The translations under genes were made by a program, and so were the position numbers. Below, one piece after another: positions 14,607 to 21,925 of a DNA stretch of 21,925 nucleotides. Source of the DNA: Saprolegnia diclina VS20 (lineage: Eukaryota > Oomycota > Saprolegniomycetes > Saprolegniales > Saprolegniaceae); the NCBI RefSeq assembly GCF_000281045.1, contig NW_008246153.1, positions 66,491 to 88,415 of the forward strand. The letters are read 5' to 3'. The notes beneath the pieces were generated by a model, which was not told the DNA's origin, made no database searches, and saw nothing but the letters and a program-made list of their open reading frames with translations. Each line of letters opens with the position of its first letter. The first letter of the stretch is position 1.

Positions 14607-16785
14607 TTAGAACGGGCGGAAGCCGCCATACTGCTGCTGGCCATACTGCTGCTGCTGTTGCTGCTGCTGGCCGTACTGAGGCTGGCCGTATTGCGCCTGC
14701 CCATACGGGGGCTGCGGCTGACCGTATTGAGGCTGGCCATACTGCTGTTGCGGCTGACCGTACTGCGGTTGGCCGTACTGCGGTTGGCCGTACTGCGGCT
14801 GGCCGCCCATTGGATTCATGCCGCCCATGGCCGGGCGCATTTGCGTCTGGCCCATCCCGCCCATGGCCGGCATCGGGGTAGGGCCCTTGTTAGGCATACC
14901 GGCGAGTGTGTCGAGGCCGTTGAAGCTGTTCTGAGCGCCAAACGCCGGCGGCTGCTTGGCGGCCGGCATGGCCGCGCTTGTCGTCGTCGCGCTGCTCTTG
15001 CTGAGGTTGCTCAAGTCAAAGAGGTTGGAGCCCGCGCCCCACGCATCGTTCGAGCGCGGCGGCTCTTCCTTCTTCATCGCCGGCGGTTGCTGCTGCTGCT
15101 GTTGTTGCTGTTGCGGCGCGCCAAACTGACCGGCGGGCTGGCCGTACTGGCCCATGGTGTTGTTGCTGCCGTAGATCGGCTGCTGGCCCTGCGGGTTACT
15201 TCCGTACGGCTGCTGACCCGGCGGGTTGCTACCGTATGGCTGTGTCATGCTGGGACGCGAGCCGAATTGGCCGGCGGCCATGCCGCCCATGATCGGCGCG
15301 GCCGGCAAGTTCTGGAAGCCGCCTGGAAACTGGTTCATCGCGGGCTGCTGCGGCGGGAAGCCGGCGGCCGCTGGCATCTGACCAAAGCCCGTGGGCGCAC
15401 CACCAAACGCATTGCCAAAGGCCGGCGCAGCGGGGGCCGCCGGCAGCGCAAACGGGTCCGCCACGGGGTGCACAGTCACGGCCGGCGCCGGCGTCGAAAA
15501 GAAGTCTTGGTCCAAGAGCGAGGGCGCCGCCGACGGCGCGCGCACGGGCTCGTCGTCGGCCACGGGTTCCTACAATGTCAAGCATTTAGAGTGTGCCATC
15601 ACATCGCGTGTCGCACCGCTTCCTTGGCCGCCTTCTTCTTGGACGACCGACGCGCCTTGGGCCGGACCTACGACGACACAGGATTGTACGCGGTCAAGCC
15701 GAGGCGCATGGTCCTACCTCCTCTTCCGACTCGTCTTCATCGTGGCGCGATCTATTGTCACCAGCAAGTCAGGGACGGCAGGTATACGATCGATACAAGA
15801 TATAGCCACGTACTCGTACTTATCGCGGCTGCCCGTGCGGCTGCTCGGACGCGGGTTGTCATAGCCACCTTGGTCGTACTTGTCGCGGCTGTTCGTTCGT
15901 CGCTCGTCCGTGTTGCCGTAACCACCGGTGCCGCTGTTGCCGTAGCCGCCACTGCCACTGTTGCCATAGCCGCCGCCGCTGCCGCCCGAATTGCCGTAGC
16001 CACTGCCGCCCGAGTTGCCGTAGCCGCTGCCGCCCGAGTTGCCGTAGCCACCGCCACCCGAGTTGCCGTAGCCACTGCCACCACTGTTGCCATAACCGCC
16101 CGAGTTGCTCGCGTAGCCGCCGCCGCCGCCAATGTTGCCGCTGGAGCCGACACCCGTGTACTTGTCGCGGAGGCGCTTGGCCTTTTCTCGCTCGTCGCGA
16201 ATGCGGTCGTTGTCGTTGAGCATCTCGAGCACTTGCTTGACCTTTTCCCGCACTAGACGCAAGGGTCAGCGTTTGGGACAAAGACACGGACGAAGTGCGT
16301 ACCGCCGGCGCCTTTGTCGGCCGAGCCGTCGTAATAGTTGAAATCCGAGAGCGTTCGCAGCTTGAACATGTGATCTCTGGCGTTCTCGACGACGCGCTCC
16401 GTGCCGTTCTTGATCAGATGGTCGAGCAGCGTGAGCGCCTTGAAGACCGTGCGCCATTGCCGCGCCTCGACGTCCATGCCTTCCCAGACCTTCTTCATGA
16501 TGAGGTTGTACGATTCGCTGCACAAAAGAGCCATGAGCCTCCACGCATGCCATGATGGCGTACTATTCGTAGGTCAATTGCGCGAGCTCGTTCAAGAGCG
16601 TGCTCGACGCGCCCCAGTTCTTGTTCGAGAGCGCTTCTTCGATCTTGCGCTCCGTCTCGGAGCCCATGCGCGCCTTCACCGCGCCTTTCCTACGCCCATG
16701 TGCCATGAGCCCTCGCTGCCATGGCCACGCCCACATACGCGTCGTCCAGCGCGTTCTTGAACTTGTCGAGCATCAAGCGGTCCAT
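14607..16785 (-). CDS. Epsin-type ENTH-domain endocytic adaptor with prion-like repeats (624 aa, seven exons)
   Basis: Exons 16785-16739, 16689-16564, 16517-16303, 16252-15814, 15751-15718 (34 nt), 15667-15617 (51 nt) and 15569-14607; introns of 49, 46, 50, 62, 50 and 47 nt. The joined N terminus is a clear ENTH domain (about residues 10-155): ALSNKNWGASSTLLNELAQLT, YNLIMKKVWE, WRTVFKALTLLDHLIKNGTE and REKVKQVLEMLNDNDRIRDE. ENTH domains bind PI(4,5)P2 and bend membrane at clathrin coats. After it come eight YGN-type Gly/Ser units, a short acidic then basic stretch from the two micro-exons (SRHDEDESEEE, then RRSSKKKAAKE), a DPF motif for AP-2 binding, Pro/Gly/Met-rich sequence, a nine-Gln run and YGQP repeats to the end. 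No ubiquitin-interacting motif or perfect clathrin box is seen. Confidence 0.9.
14620..14815 (-). repeat. YGQP repeats with poly-Gln in the epsin C terminus
   Basis: Nine YGQ units, mostly PQYGQ, are encoded near the 3' end of the gene and broken by an eight-Gln run. Three YGSN units and a nine-Gln run (15087-15113, mixed CAG/CAA) lie further upstream in the same exon. The composition is typical of prion-like, phase-separating domains. Confidence 0.85.
15905..16125 (-). repeat. Gly/Ser-rich YGN repeats in epsin exon 4
   Basis: Eight YGN units, most in the form GYGNSGGSG, lie directly after the ENTH domain. The DNA repeat unit is near-identical between copies, so copy number is likely to vary between strains. 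Confidence 0.85.
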
Positions 16786-16986
16786 CCCGTCGTCGTTGTC
16801 GTCTCAACGGTTGCAAAGCGTTTATCGCGTGAGCTGGCAAAAGAAGTGGGCGCACTTAACCGAGCTTCAACGCCCCTATCACAGTGTTTCAGTATACGCC
16901 ACGCGAACTTAGTGAGCCGCGACGACTCGTGTTATAATGCGTTAGATTTTGTAACACCACGTGTTATGCGTCGCAGCAGCAAGATC
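16786..16986. promoter_or_regulatory. Divergent promoter between epsin and ArsC-family genes
   Basis: 201 bases separate the two start codons. On the minus strand CCACTTC, about 55 bases before the epsin ATG, fits the YCAYTYY initiator. On the plus strand an inverted repeat GTGTTA ... TAACAC and a CACGTG E-box (near 16959) precede the ArsC ATG. Assignments are inferred from consensus alone. Confidence 0.4.
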
Positions 16987-17370
16987 ATGGCGACGACGCT
17001 CCTCCACAACCCGAGCTGCTCCAAGTCCCGCGGGGCCCATGGCCTCCTCGCCGAGTACACGGCCAAGCACGGCCTCCACCTCGACGTCGTCGAGTACCTC
17101 CAGGTCGCATGGACCCGCGCCGACCTCGAAAGCCTCCTGCGCAAACTCGCCTCGACCGAGGCAACGCCACCGCCGACGCTCATGATGCGCACGGGCGACG
17201 CAGCCTTTCGCGACCAAGGGCTCGACAAGCTCGACCCGATCGCCGACCGCCTACGCCTCCTCGATGCCATGGTCGCGACGCCGAGCCTCATCGAGCGGCC
17301 TATCTTTGTGCACGGCGCCCGCGCGGTCATCGGGCGTCCGCCGGACCGTGTCTTGGAGCTCCTTGCATAA
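16987..17370 (+). CDS. ArsC/Spx-family thioredoxin-fold protein, arsenate-reductase-like (127 aa)
   Basis: Single exon; start at MATTLLHNPSC. An in-frame ATG at 16966 would add seven residues. The protein matches the bacterial ArsC (YfgD/YffB) family along its whole length: HNPSCSKSR with the redox Cys11, VVEYLQ with the following TRADLESLLRKL helix, LMMRTGDAAF, LLDAMVATPSLIERPIFV, and the closing GRPPDRVLELL. ArsC enzymes reduce arsenate to arsenite with glutaredoxin/glutathione; YfgD-type members with a CSKS active site are less well defined, so the substrate is not certain. The length is normal for the family. The bacterial character and lack of introns suggest acquisition by transfer from bacteria. 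It is convergent with AQR, with 55 bases between stops. Confidence 0.88.
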   Translation: MATTLLHNPSCSKSRGAHGLLAEYTAKHGLHLDVVEYLQVAWTRADLESLLRKLASTEATPPPTLMMRTGDAAFRDQGLDKLDPIADRLRLLDAMVATPSLIERPIFVHGARAVIGRPPDRVLELLA

Positions 17371-17425
17371 GCAACGTGGCAACATGTACGCAGGAATAGA
17401 GTCTGTGATTCAATCAACCAGGTGA

Positions 17426-20400
17426 TTAGTCTGAAAGCGACATGGCCGCCAGCGCTTCGTGGAGCTCGTGGGCGTTCTGGACCGTCGTCGGCGCTGCCTC
17501 GTCGCTCTCGAGCCGGCTGCACGTCGCAACGCTCTCGTTCGGGAGCAACTGGAGCTGCGTCGGGCGAGCATAGAGCGGCCCGAGCACCGGCGTGAGGTCC
17601 ACGCAAGCCTCAAAGAGCGCCTTCTTGCCGACAATGTAGAGGCCGAGGGCCGCGCGGGAGACGGCGGCGATAAGGCGGCGAACATCGCGCAGCGCCCCGA
17701 CCGACGTCGTGTGCACGAGCGAGAGCAGCACGTACGGGCTGTGCGCCCCGACGCTCTCGTCGATCGTGGCCACGAGGGCGGGGCGCCCGAGCGTCGCCTC
17801 GTGGGGCTTGAACATGGTGAGCAGGAGGCTCTTCTGCGCCTCGGTGGCCGTGAGCACAGCAATCTCAGACGCGGGAACCCCGACGCGACGCAGGTACTGG
17901 AAGAGCTGGAGCATCCACATGGCCTCGACCCGGTTCTCGCCGTTCACGGCCGTCGCGCGCGGGGCGTCAATAAACTGCGCGGGCAGCGCAAACCCTGGGT
18001 TCGCGCGCTGGAAGCGCGGGTTCGCCGCCATGCAACCCAAGTCGGTGAGGCCGGGGTATTGCGACGCGTAGAGACGCGCGAGCGACGGACGCGTGCGGCC
18101 TTGGCGGTCGAGATGCACGACCGGCGCCCCGAGGCGCACGAGACGCTGCAGCAGACTCTGGTTCAAATGCGAAAACGCCGCCAGCGGGGCGTTCTGGAGC
18201 GCGGGCGGCAGCGCCTTGTCGTCGCCCAAGAGGATCACGCGGCGCAGTTTGGCCGCGTCCTTCTGGAGCACGAGGGGCGCGAGCGCGTCGACCTCGGGCA
18301 CCTGCGCGGCCGCGTCGATGACCAAGGTCGCGTACTGAAAGCCCATCGCGAGAAGCCGCGCGCGGGCGTTGGCCGCGTCGGCCGCCGTCATCAGCACGAC
18401 CCGCGCGTGCTTGACGAGCACGTAGTCGCCGCGCTGCTTGGGCGTGCGGAGGATCTCGAGGGCGCCGAGAGTCTCGAGCTGGCCAAAGAAGCCGTCGAGG
18501 TACGTTTGCATCGACGCGGCCGTAGTCGCATGGCAAAAGGCGCGAAGCGCCTCGTTGGCTTCGAGGTGCGCGAGCTGGGGCCGCACGTGGGATTCGTAAA
18601 AGTACTGGGCTTGCGCGCACGAGTGCGACGCGCCGAGGTGCGCGAGGTTGAGCGCCGACGCCAGCGTCTCGACTTGCGCCAAGAGCGCCTCGCGGCGCAA
18701 GAGAAGGAACGTGACGCGCCCCGCCACCGACAAGTTGTGGTCGCCCACAGTCGTCGCACTCAGACTCGCCATGTGCCCCGGATCCACAACGTCGAGGGCA
18801 AGCAGCTTGGCGCAGAGGTCGGCGACAGCCGCGGGCGTCGGTGCCACGACCACAATACGCTGCGCGTTCAGGCTCCGGTACAGATTGGCAATGATCTGCG
18901 CCGCCACGTCCGTCTTGCCTGTCCCCGGCGCGCCCGTCACCAGCGTCAAGCCGTCGTGGACACCGCTGCAAATCGCGTCGACCTGCGCTGGCGTGTACCG
19001 AAGCCCCTGTGCCGCCGGCATGTCGTCCGACTTGGTGGCGCACGTGAGCACGACGCCATTCTCAGTCGCCGTGAGGCGGAAGGGCGACGTCGCCGCTTCG
19101 GGGGCAACAGGCTTGCCGCTGCCTTCGTCAAGTAGCGAGACGGGGTCGGCAAACGATGCAAGTGCGTGGTGGCCGTCGACAAAGGTGTCGTACAAGTGGG
19201 TCGCCTCGTCGCTATTCGCACGCAACCTAAGGAGAACGGCATGGCATGAGCGCTGGCGTTGTTGATTGAGAGACGTACTGGCGGTAGTGGGCGGCCGACG
19301 GGTCGCCATAACCGAGAAAGACGTCGTTGAGCCAGGACGGAAGCGCATGCTGCACCCGCTGCGTCTGGAGCACGTCCTGCATGGTCGTGAGGACCGAGTG
19401 AAAGTGGTTCTTTGTTGCGACACGGCGCACGAGCACGTTGAGACGGGCGTAGATCTCTGTGCCACCCGCCGCGAGGTCGGCGGCATACTGTGCGCCATCG
19501 AGCGCCACGCGCAGTGTGCGGCGCGCGCCCTTGGCTTCGTAGCGCTTGCCGTTCTCAAGGAGTTCGCCGACCGTCTTGTTGACGGAATCGAGCACTTCGA
19601 GCACCTGGGCGCCGCGGACGACGTGGATCCCGAGGCGCTCGGCGGCGTTCAGAGGCCCAGTCTCGTCCATCGGCGCGTCCTCCAAAGCCTGGACGCCAGC
19701 GAGGAAGACGACGTCGTTCGGGTGAAGGCTGTCCCACGCAGCAATCACGTCGGGCGCTTGCCCGCCAAGGTCCAAGTTGATGTGCGCGACGACCTGCGCC
19801 GGGTGCGTCTCGCCGATCGCGGGCTTGCCGACGCGGACGACGCGGACCTGCTCGACGCCAAGGCCCATCGGGTGGCGACTGCGAAACATGGTCGTGTGGC
19901 CCGGCGTCAGCGTCGGTCCCATAGCGTCAATGACGCGTTCGAGGTCGAGAGCGATCGCGGACGCGGCCTCGAGCCGGTACAGCTCGTAGCAGCGCAGGAG
20001 GTAGTCGGTCACACTCAGAAACTGCAAGTTGAGCTTGCGCGTCGGGAGGATCCCGTCGAGAGACGCGAGGTCGGACGCCCAAAGGTCCGTTTCGGTCGGG
20101 TACACGGGCAGCGACTGCAGCGACGGCGGCGTGAACTGCGTGAAAAAGTCGACAAAGCACTCGACGAGGTCGACGTCGTCGCCATCCGCCTCGTGCACGA
20201 GCCCCCGCGCCAGGCAAAACGGGCGCAGCACGTCGTGTGGGATCGATGCCAGCTGCTGCCGCACAATCGTGCGGTCGCCCAGCTGCGCCACGGGCAACAA
20301 CGAGAGCGGGTGCAGCGCCGGCGACTGCTCAAACGCTGCGAGCTGGAGCGCATGCGCCCGCGCCGCAAGCTCGTTCTTGTGCTCGACCGTCGTCCACGCA

Positions 20401-21451
20401 TGGCCTATCAGCACAAAATGGTTGATACATTGATAGAATCAGCAAACCAAGCGTACCGGTCTGGTCGTCGATGGGAAAATGCGCGTAAAAATGGAGCAGC
20501 TCGGCTTGCTTGGCGAGCAGCTCGTGCTGCGTCACCCAATGGCTTTGTCGGCACGCGAGGAGCAAGTGGCGGTGGAGGAGCAGCGTCCGGAGGAAGCGCC
20601 GCGTCGGGAGCTGGCTCAGAAGGTCCACAAAGAGGTTCAAGCTGTGCACAAGGTACTCGACGGCCGAGTCGTCGGTCGAGCGCAAGCATTCTTTGCAGTC
20701 GTCCATCAAGGACGCGTAGAAGTCCGCTTCCAAGTCTACGACCGTCGTCTTGCGCTTCTTCGCCGCCGGGCTGCTCGGCGCCGTAGCCTGGACGCGGTTT
20801 TGCCAATGGCGCTTGAGCTTCGGGTGGTCCGCAAACGCAAGCGAGCGCTGGACCTCCGAGAGGTGCGCCCAGACAGGCAGCGACGTGTACTTGAGCATCG
20901 CCCGTGCCACATGGCTCGTCTCGAGCTGCCGGATGCCAAACATGAGGAAGCGGAGAATATACGTGTGTTCGCGAAGCGAGAGGTCGTCGGCTTCCATCTT
21001 TAAACGAAGCAGCGCGTCGACAAAGAGCCCGAACGTAGCGCCGTCTACGCTCGCCCAGTTCTGGCCTTCCTTCTCGTTGGACGTGATCGCGATCGACAAG
21101 AGCAGCGCCTTATCGGCCACCGTCTTCTGGCTAAAGTGCGGCCAGAGGTACCGCTCGAGGTACCCCGTCGTGTCGAGCGTGGCCCGCGCGCTCGCGGCGT
21201 CGGCCTGCGTGAGGTGCGTGGCGTAGATTCCGGCCACCATGGCGGCGTCGTACGTGGAGTCCTTGGCCTACACAGCAAAGCATGAGGCAGGAAGAAGCAG
21301 GCGAGTAGGGTACCGTCGGCGCCCAGCGCGCTGCAAGCTCGTCCAAGGACGCGGTCGTGGCTGGCGTCGACTTGCGCACCATGCTTCCCAACCTCTCTTG
21401 TCGCGGCTTGCGTTTGATTGGTGGAACCGTTCGGGTTGAGGTATCCGCCAT
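17426..21451 (-). CDS. AQR: Aquarius (intron-binding, spliceosomal SF1 helicase) homologue with degraded helicase motifs (1291 aa, four exons)
   Basis: Exons 21451-21314, 21267-20457, 20404-19279 and 19226-17426; introns of 46, 52 and 52 nt. The order matches Aquarius: an N-terminal helical region (YLERYLWPHFS; LPTRRFLRTLLLHRHLL; LLHFYAHFPIDDQTG), the YPTETDLW and LNLQFLSVTDYLLR segments, SWLNDVFLGYGDPSAAHY, then a UPF1-like SF1 helicase core. Aquarius binds the intron upstream of the branch point within the intron-binding complex of the spliceosome. Present: Q motif YTPAQ (769-773), Walker A GAPGTGKT (790-797), motif VI Arg in SRAALG (1216). Changed against canonical AQR: motif II reads IDAAAQ (Ala997 where Glu is expected), motif III GDDKALPP (Ala1030 for Gln), motif V DESVGAH (Val1184 for Gln). 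ATP binding may survive, but hydrolysis is doubtful. The length is shorter than animal AQR (about 1,485 aa). Confidence 0.9.
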
Positions 21452-21570
21452 GCTGTTAAGTGCGTTTTGGATAGACGATTGGAAGTACATCATGCCATAC
21501 AAATACGTTGTCTAGTTGCATATTTGTACAAACCAAAAGTTTCTTAACGGTAGTCGAGCCGCACAGCTCG

Positions 21571-21588
21571 TATCGGCATGTGCCGATA
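21571..21588. repeat. Perfect inverted repeat TATCGGCA-TG-TGCCGATA
   Basis: An eight-base arm with a two-base centre lies in the space between the AQR start (21451) and the right-edge gene. It fits a site for a dimeric transcription factor. Function inferred from symmetry only. Confidence 0.45.
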
Positions 21589-21695
21589 ATAGTTATAGAT
21601 TCGGCAGACGCCTGCGGCATGACTTCAGCTCGGCGCTGCGAGCTGGCGCTGCGTGGCGAGGGCCATGAGAAGCACTCGTCCGAGAACGTCGCCCC

Positions 21696-21925
21696 ATGAC
21701 AGGCGGTCGTGTGGAAGAGCTGTGCTACCGCGTGCAGCAAGAGGCTCCCGCGTCATCTCGAAGACAGAGTTTAAGACCATCACGCGCAGAGCGCCCCGAC
21801 CTCGTGATGGACGAGGATATCGACATCCTCCACTTGGCGGCCGAAGACATGCTGATCGGCCTTTTCAAGAACGCAAAGCTGGGTGTTCTGGAACAGACCG
21901 GTGAGCATGGTTTCGACCACCGACT
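21696..21925 (+). CDS. Unrecognised protein, N-terminal part (runs off the window)
   Basis: The frame is open from the ATG at 21696 to the window end. The first ~35 residues are Arg/Ser-rich (ASSRRQSLRPSRAERP). After a second ATG at 21813 come MDEDIDILHLAAEDMLIGLF and KNAKLGVLEQTG. The AAEDMLIGLFKNAKL segment looks like the long central helix of a histone-fold protein (H3/CENP-A-like LQEAAEDYLVxLFED), but the preceding helix is not seen in this frame, so this is only a hint. A GTGAGC donor-like site at 21900 could end the exon. Confidence 0.45.
   Translation, partial: MTGGRVEELCYRVQQEAPASSRRQSLRPSRAERPDLVMDEDIDILHLAAEDMLIGLFKNAKLGVLEQTGEHGFDHR

Noticed and set aside
14658-16256. Long open frame (532 codons) on the plus strand with Leu/Val/Ala repeats
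   Set aside because: It is antisense to the epsin gene; its repeats are the complement of the YGQP and YGN arrays. The minus-strand exons have ENTH homology and consistent splice sites.
17459-19135. Long plus-strand open frame (558 codons), Arg-rich
   Set aside because: Antisense shadow of the AQR helicase exon, produced by GC-rich codon use; no recognisable domain.
21619-21699. Small ORF whose stop overlaps the ATG at 21696
   Set aside because: Only 26 codons, no recognisable product, no promoter evidence separate from the downstream gene.
1-21925. Mobile elements, CRISPR arrays, tRNA or rRNA genes
   Set aside because: No terminal repeats with transposase or reverse-transcriptase motifs, no regular spacer arrays and no RNA-gene signatures were found on reading both strands.

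Overview
The window looks like nuclear DNA from an oomycete, probably of the Saprolegniales. This is an inference from three things: a compact, GC-rich, intron-poor layout; very short GT-AG introns (42-62 nt, mostly near 50) with GTACGY or GTATGT donors; and core promoter elements close to the oomycete initiator consensus (GCTCATTYYNCA). I see no rRNA, tRNA, CRISPR array or intact transposon. Gene models were built by joining reading frames at splice sites; 18 introns are proposed, and in every multi-exon gene the joined frame stays open.

Layout. The left edge (1-381) holds the C-terminal end of an M20 amidohydrolase of the acetylornithine deacetylase type. Positions 809-5190 hold two same-strand genes for low-complexity nuclear-type proteins. 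Both carry SUMO-interaction-like motifs; the second also has a PHD finger and 15 YPxPP repeats, and the two appear to be ancient paralogues. Convergent to them is a mitochondrial-type triple-RRM protein (5287-6243, minus), divergent from an unrecognised 298-residue protein (6312-7252, plus).

Positions 7277-12471 (minus) hold two tandem genes for FYVE/lipase/FYVE proteins. The lipase is of the diacylglycerol-lipase type. The upstream gene also has an N-terminal DysF domain. Their last exons are 99% identical, while everything before them is strongly diverged. Next come two small unrecognised genes (13025-13490 and 14099-14467, plus), whose promoters share a near-identical core module.

Positions 14607-16785 (minus) hold a seven-exon epsin with prion-like repeats. 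It is divergent from a bacterial-type ArsC-family reductase (16987-17370, plus). Positions 17426-21451 (minus) hold an Aquarius (AQR) homologue whose helicase motifs II, III and V lack expected catalytic residues. A partial gene begins at 21696 at the right edge.

Working relationships. No operon logic applies, because these are eukaryotic genes. The tandem lipases and the epsin all concern phosphoinositide-marked endomembranes, but nothing in the sequence shows they are co-regulated. The best candidates for new biology are the exon-limited gene conversion with the unusual DysF-FYVE-lipase-FYVE architecture, the Aquarius protein with degraded catalytic motifs, and the multi-SIM/PHD/YPxPP protein.
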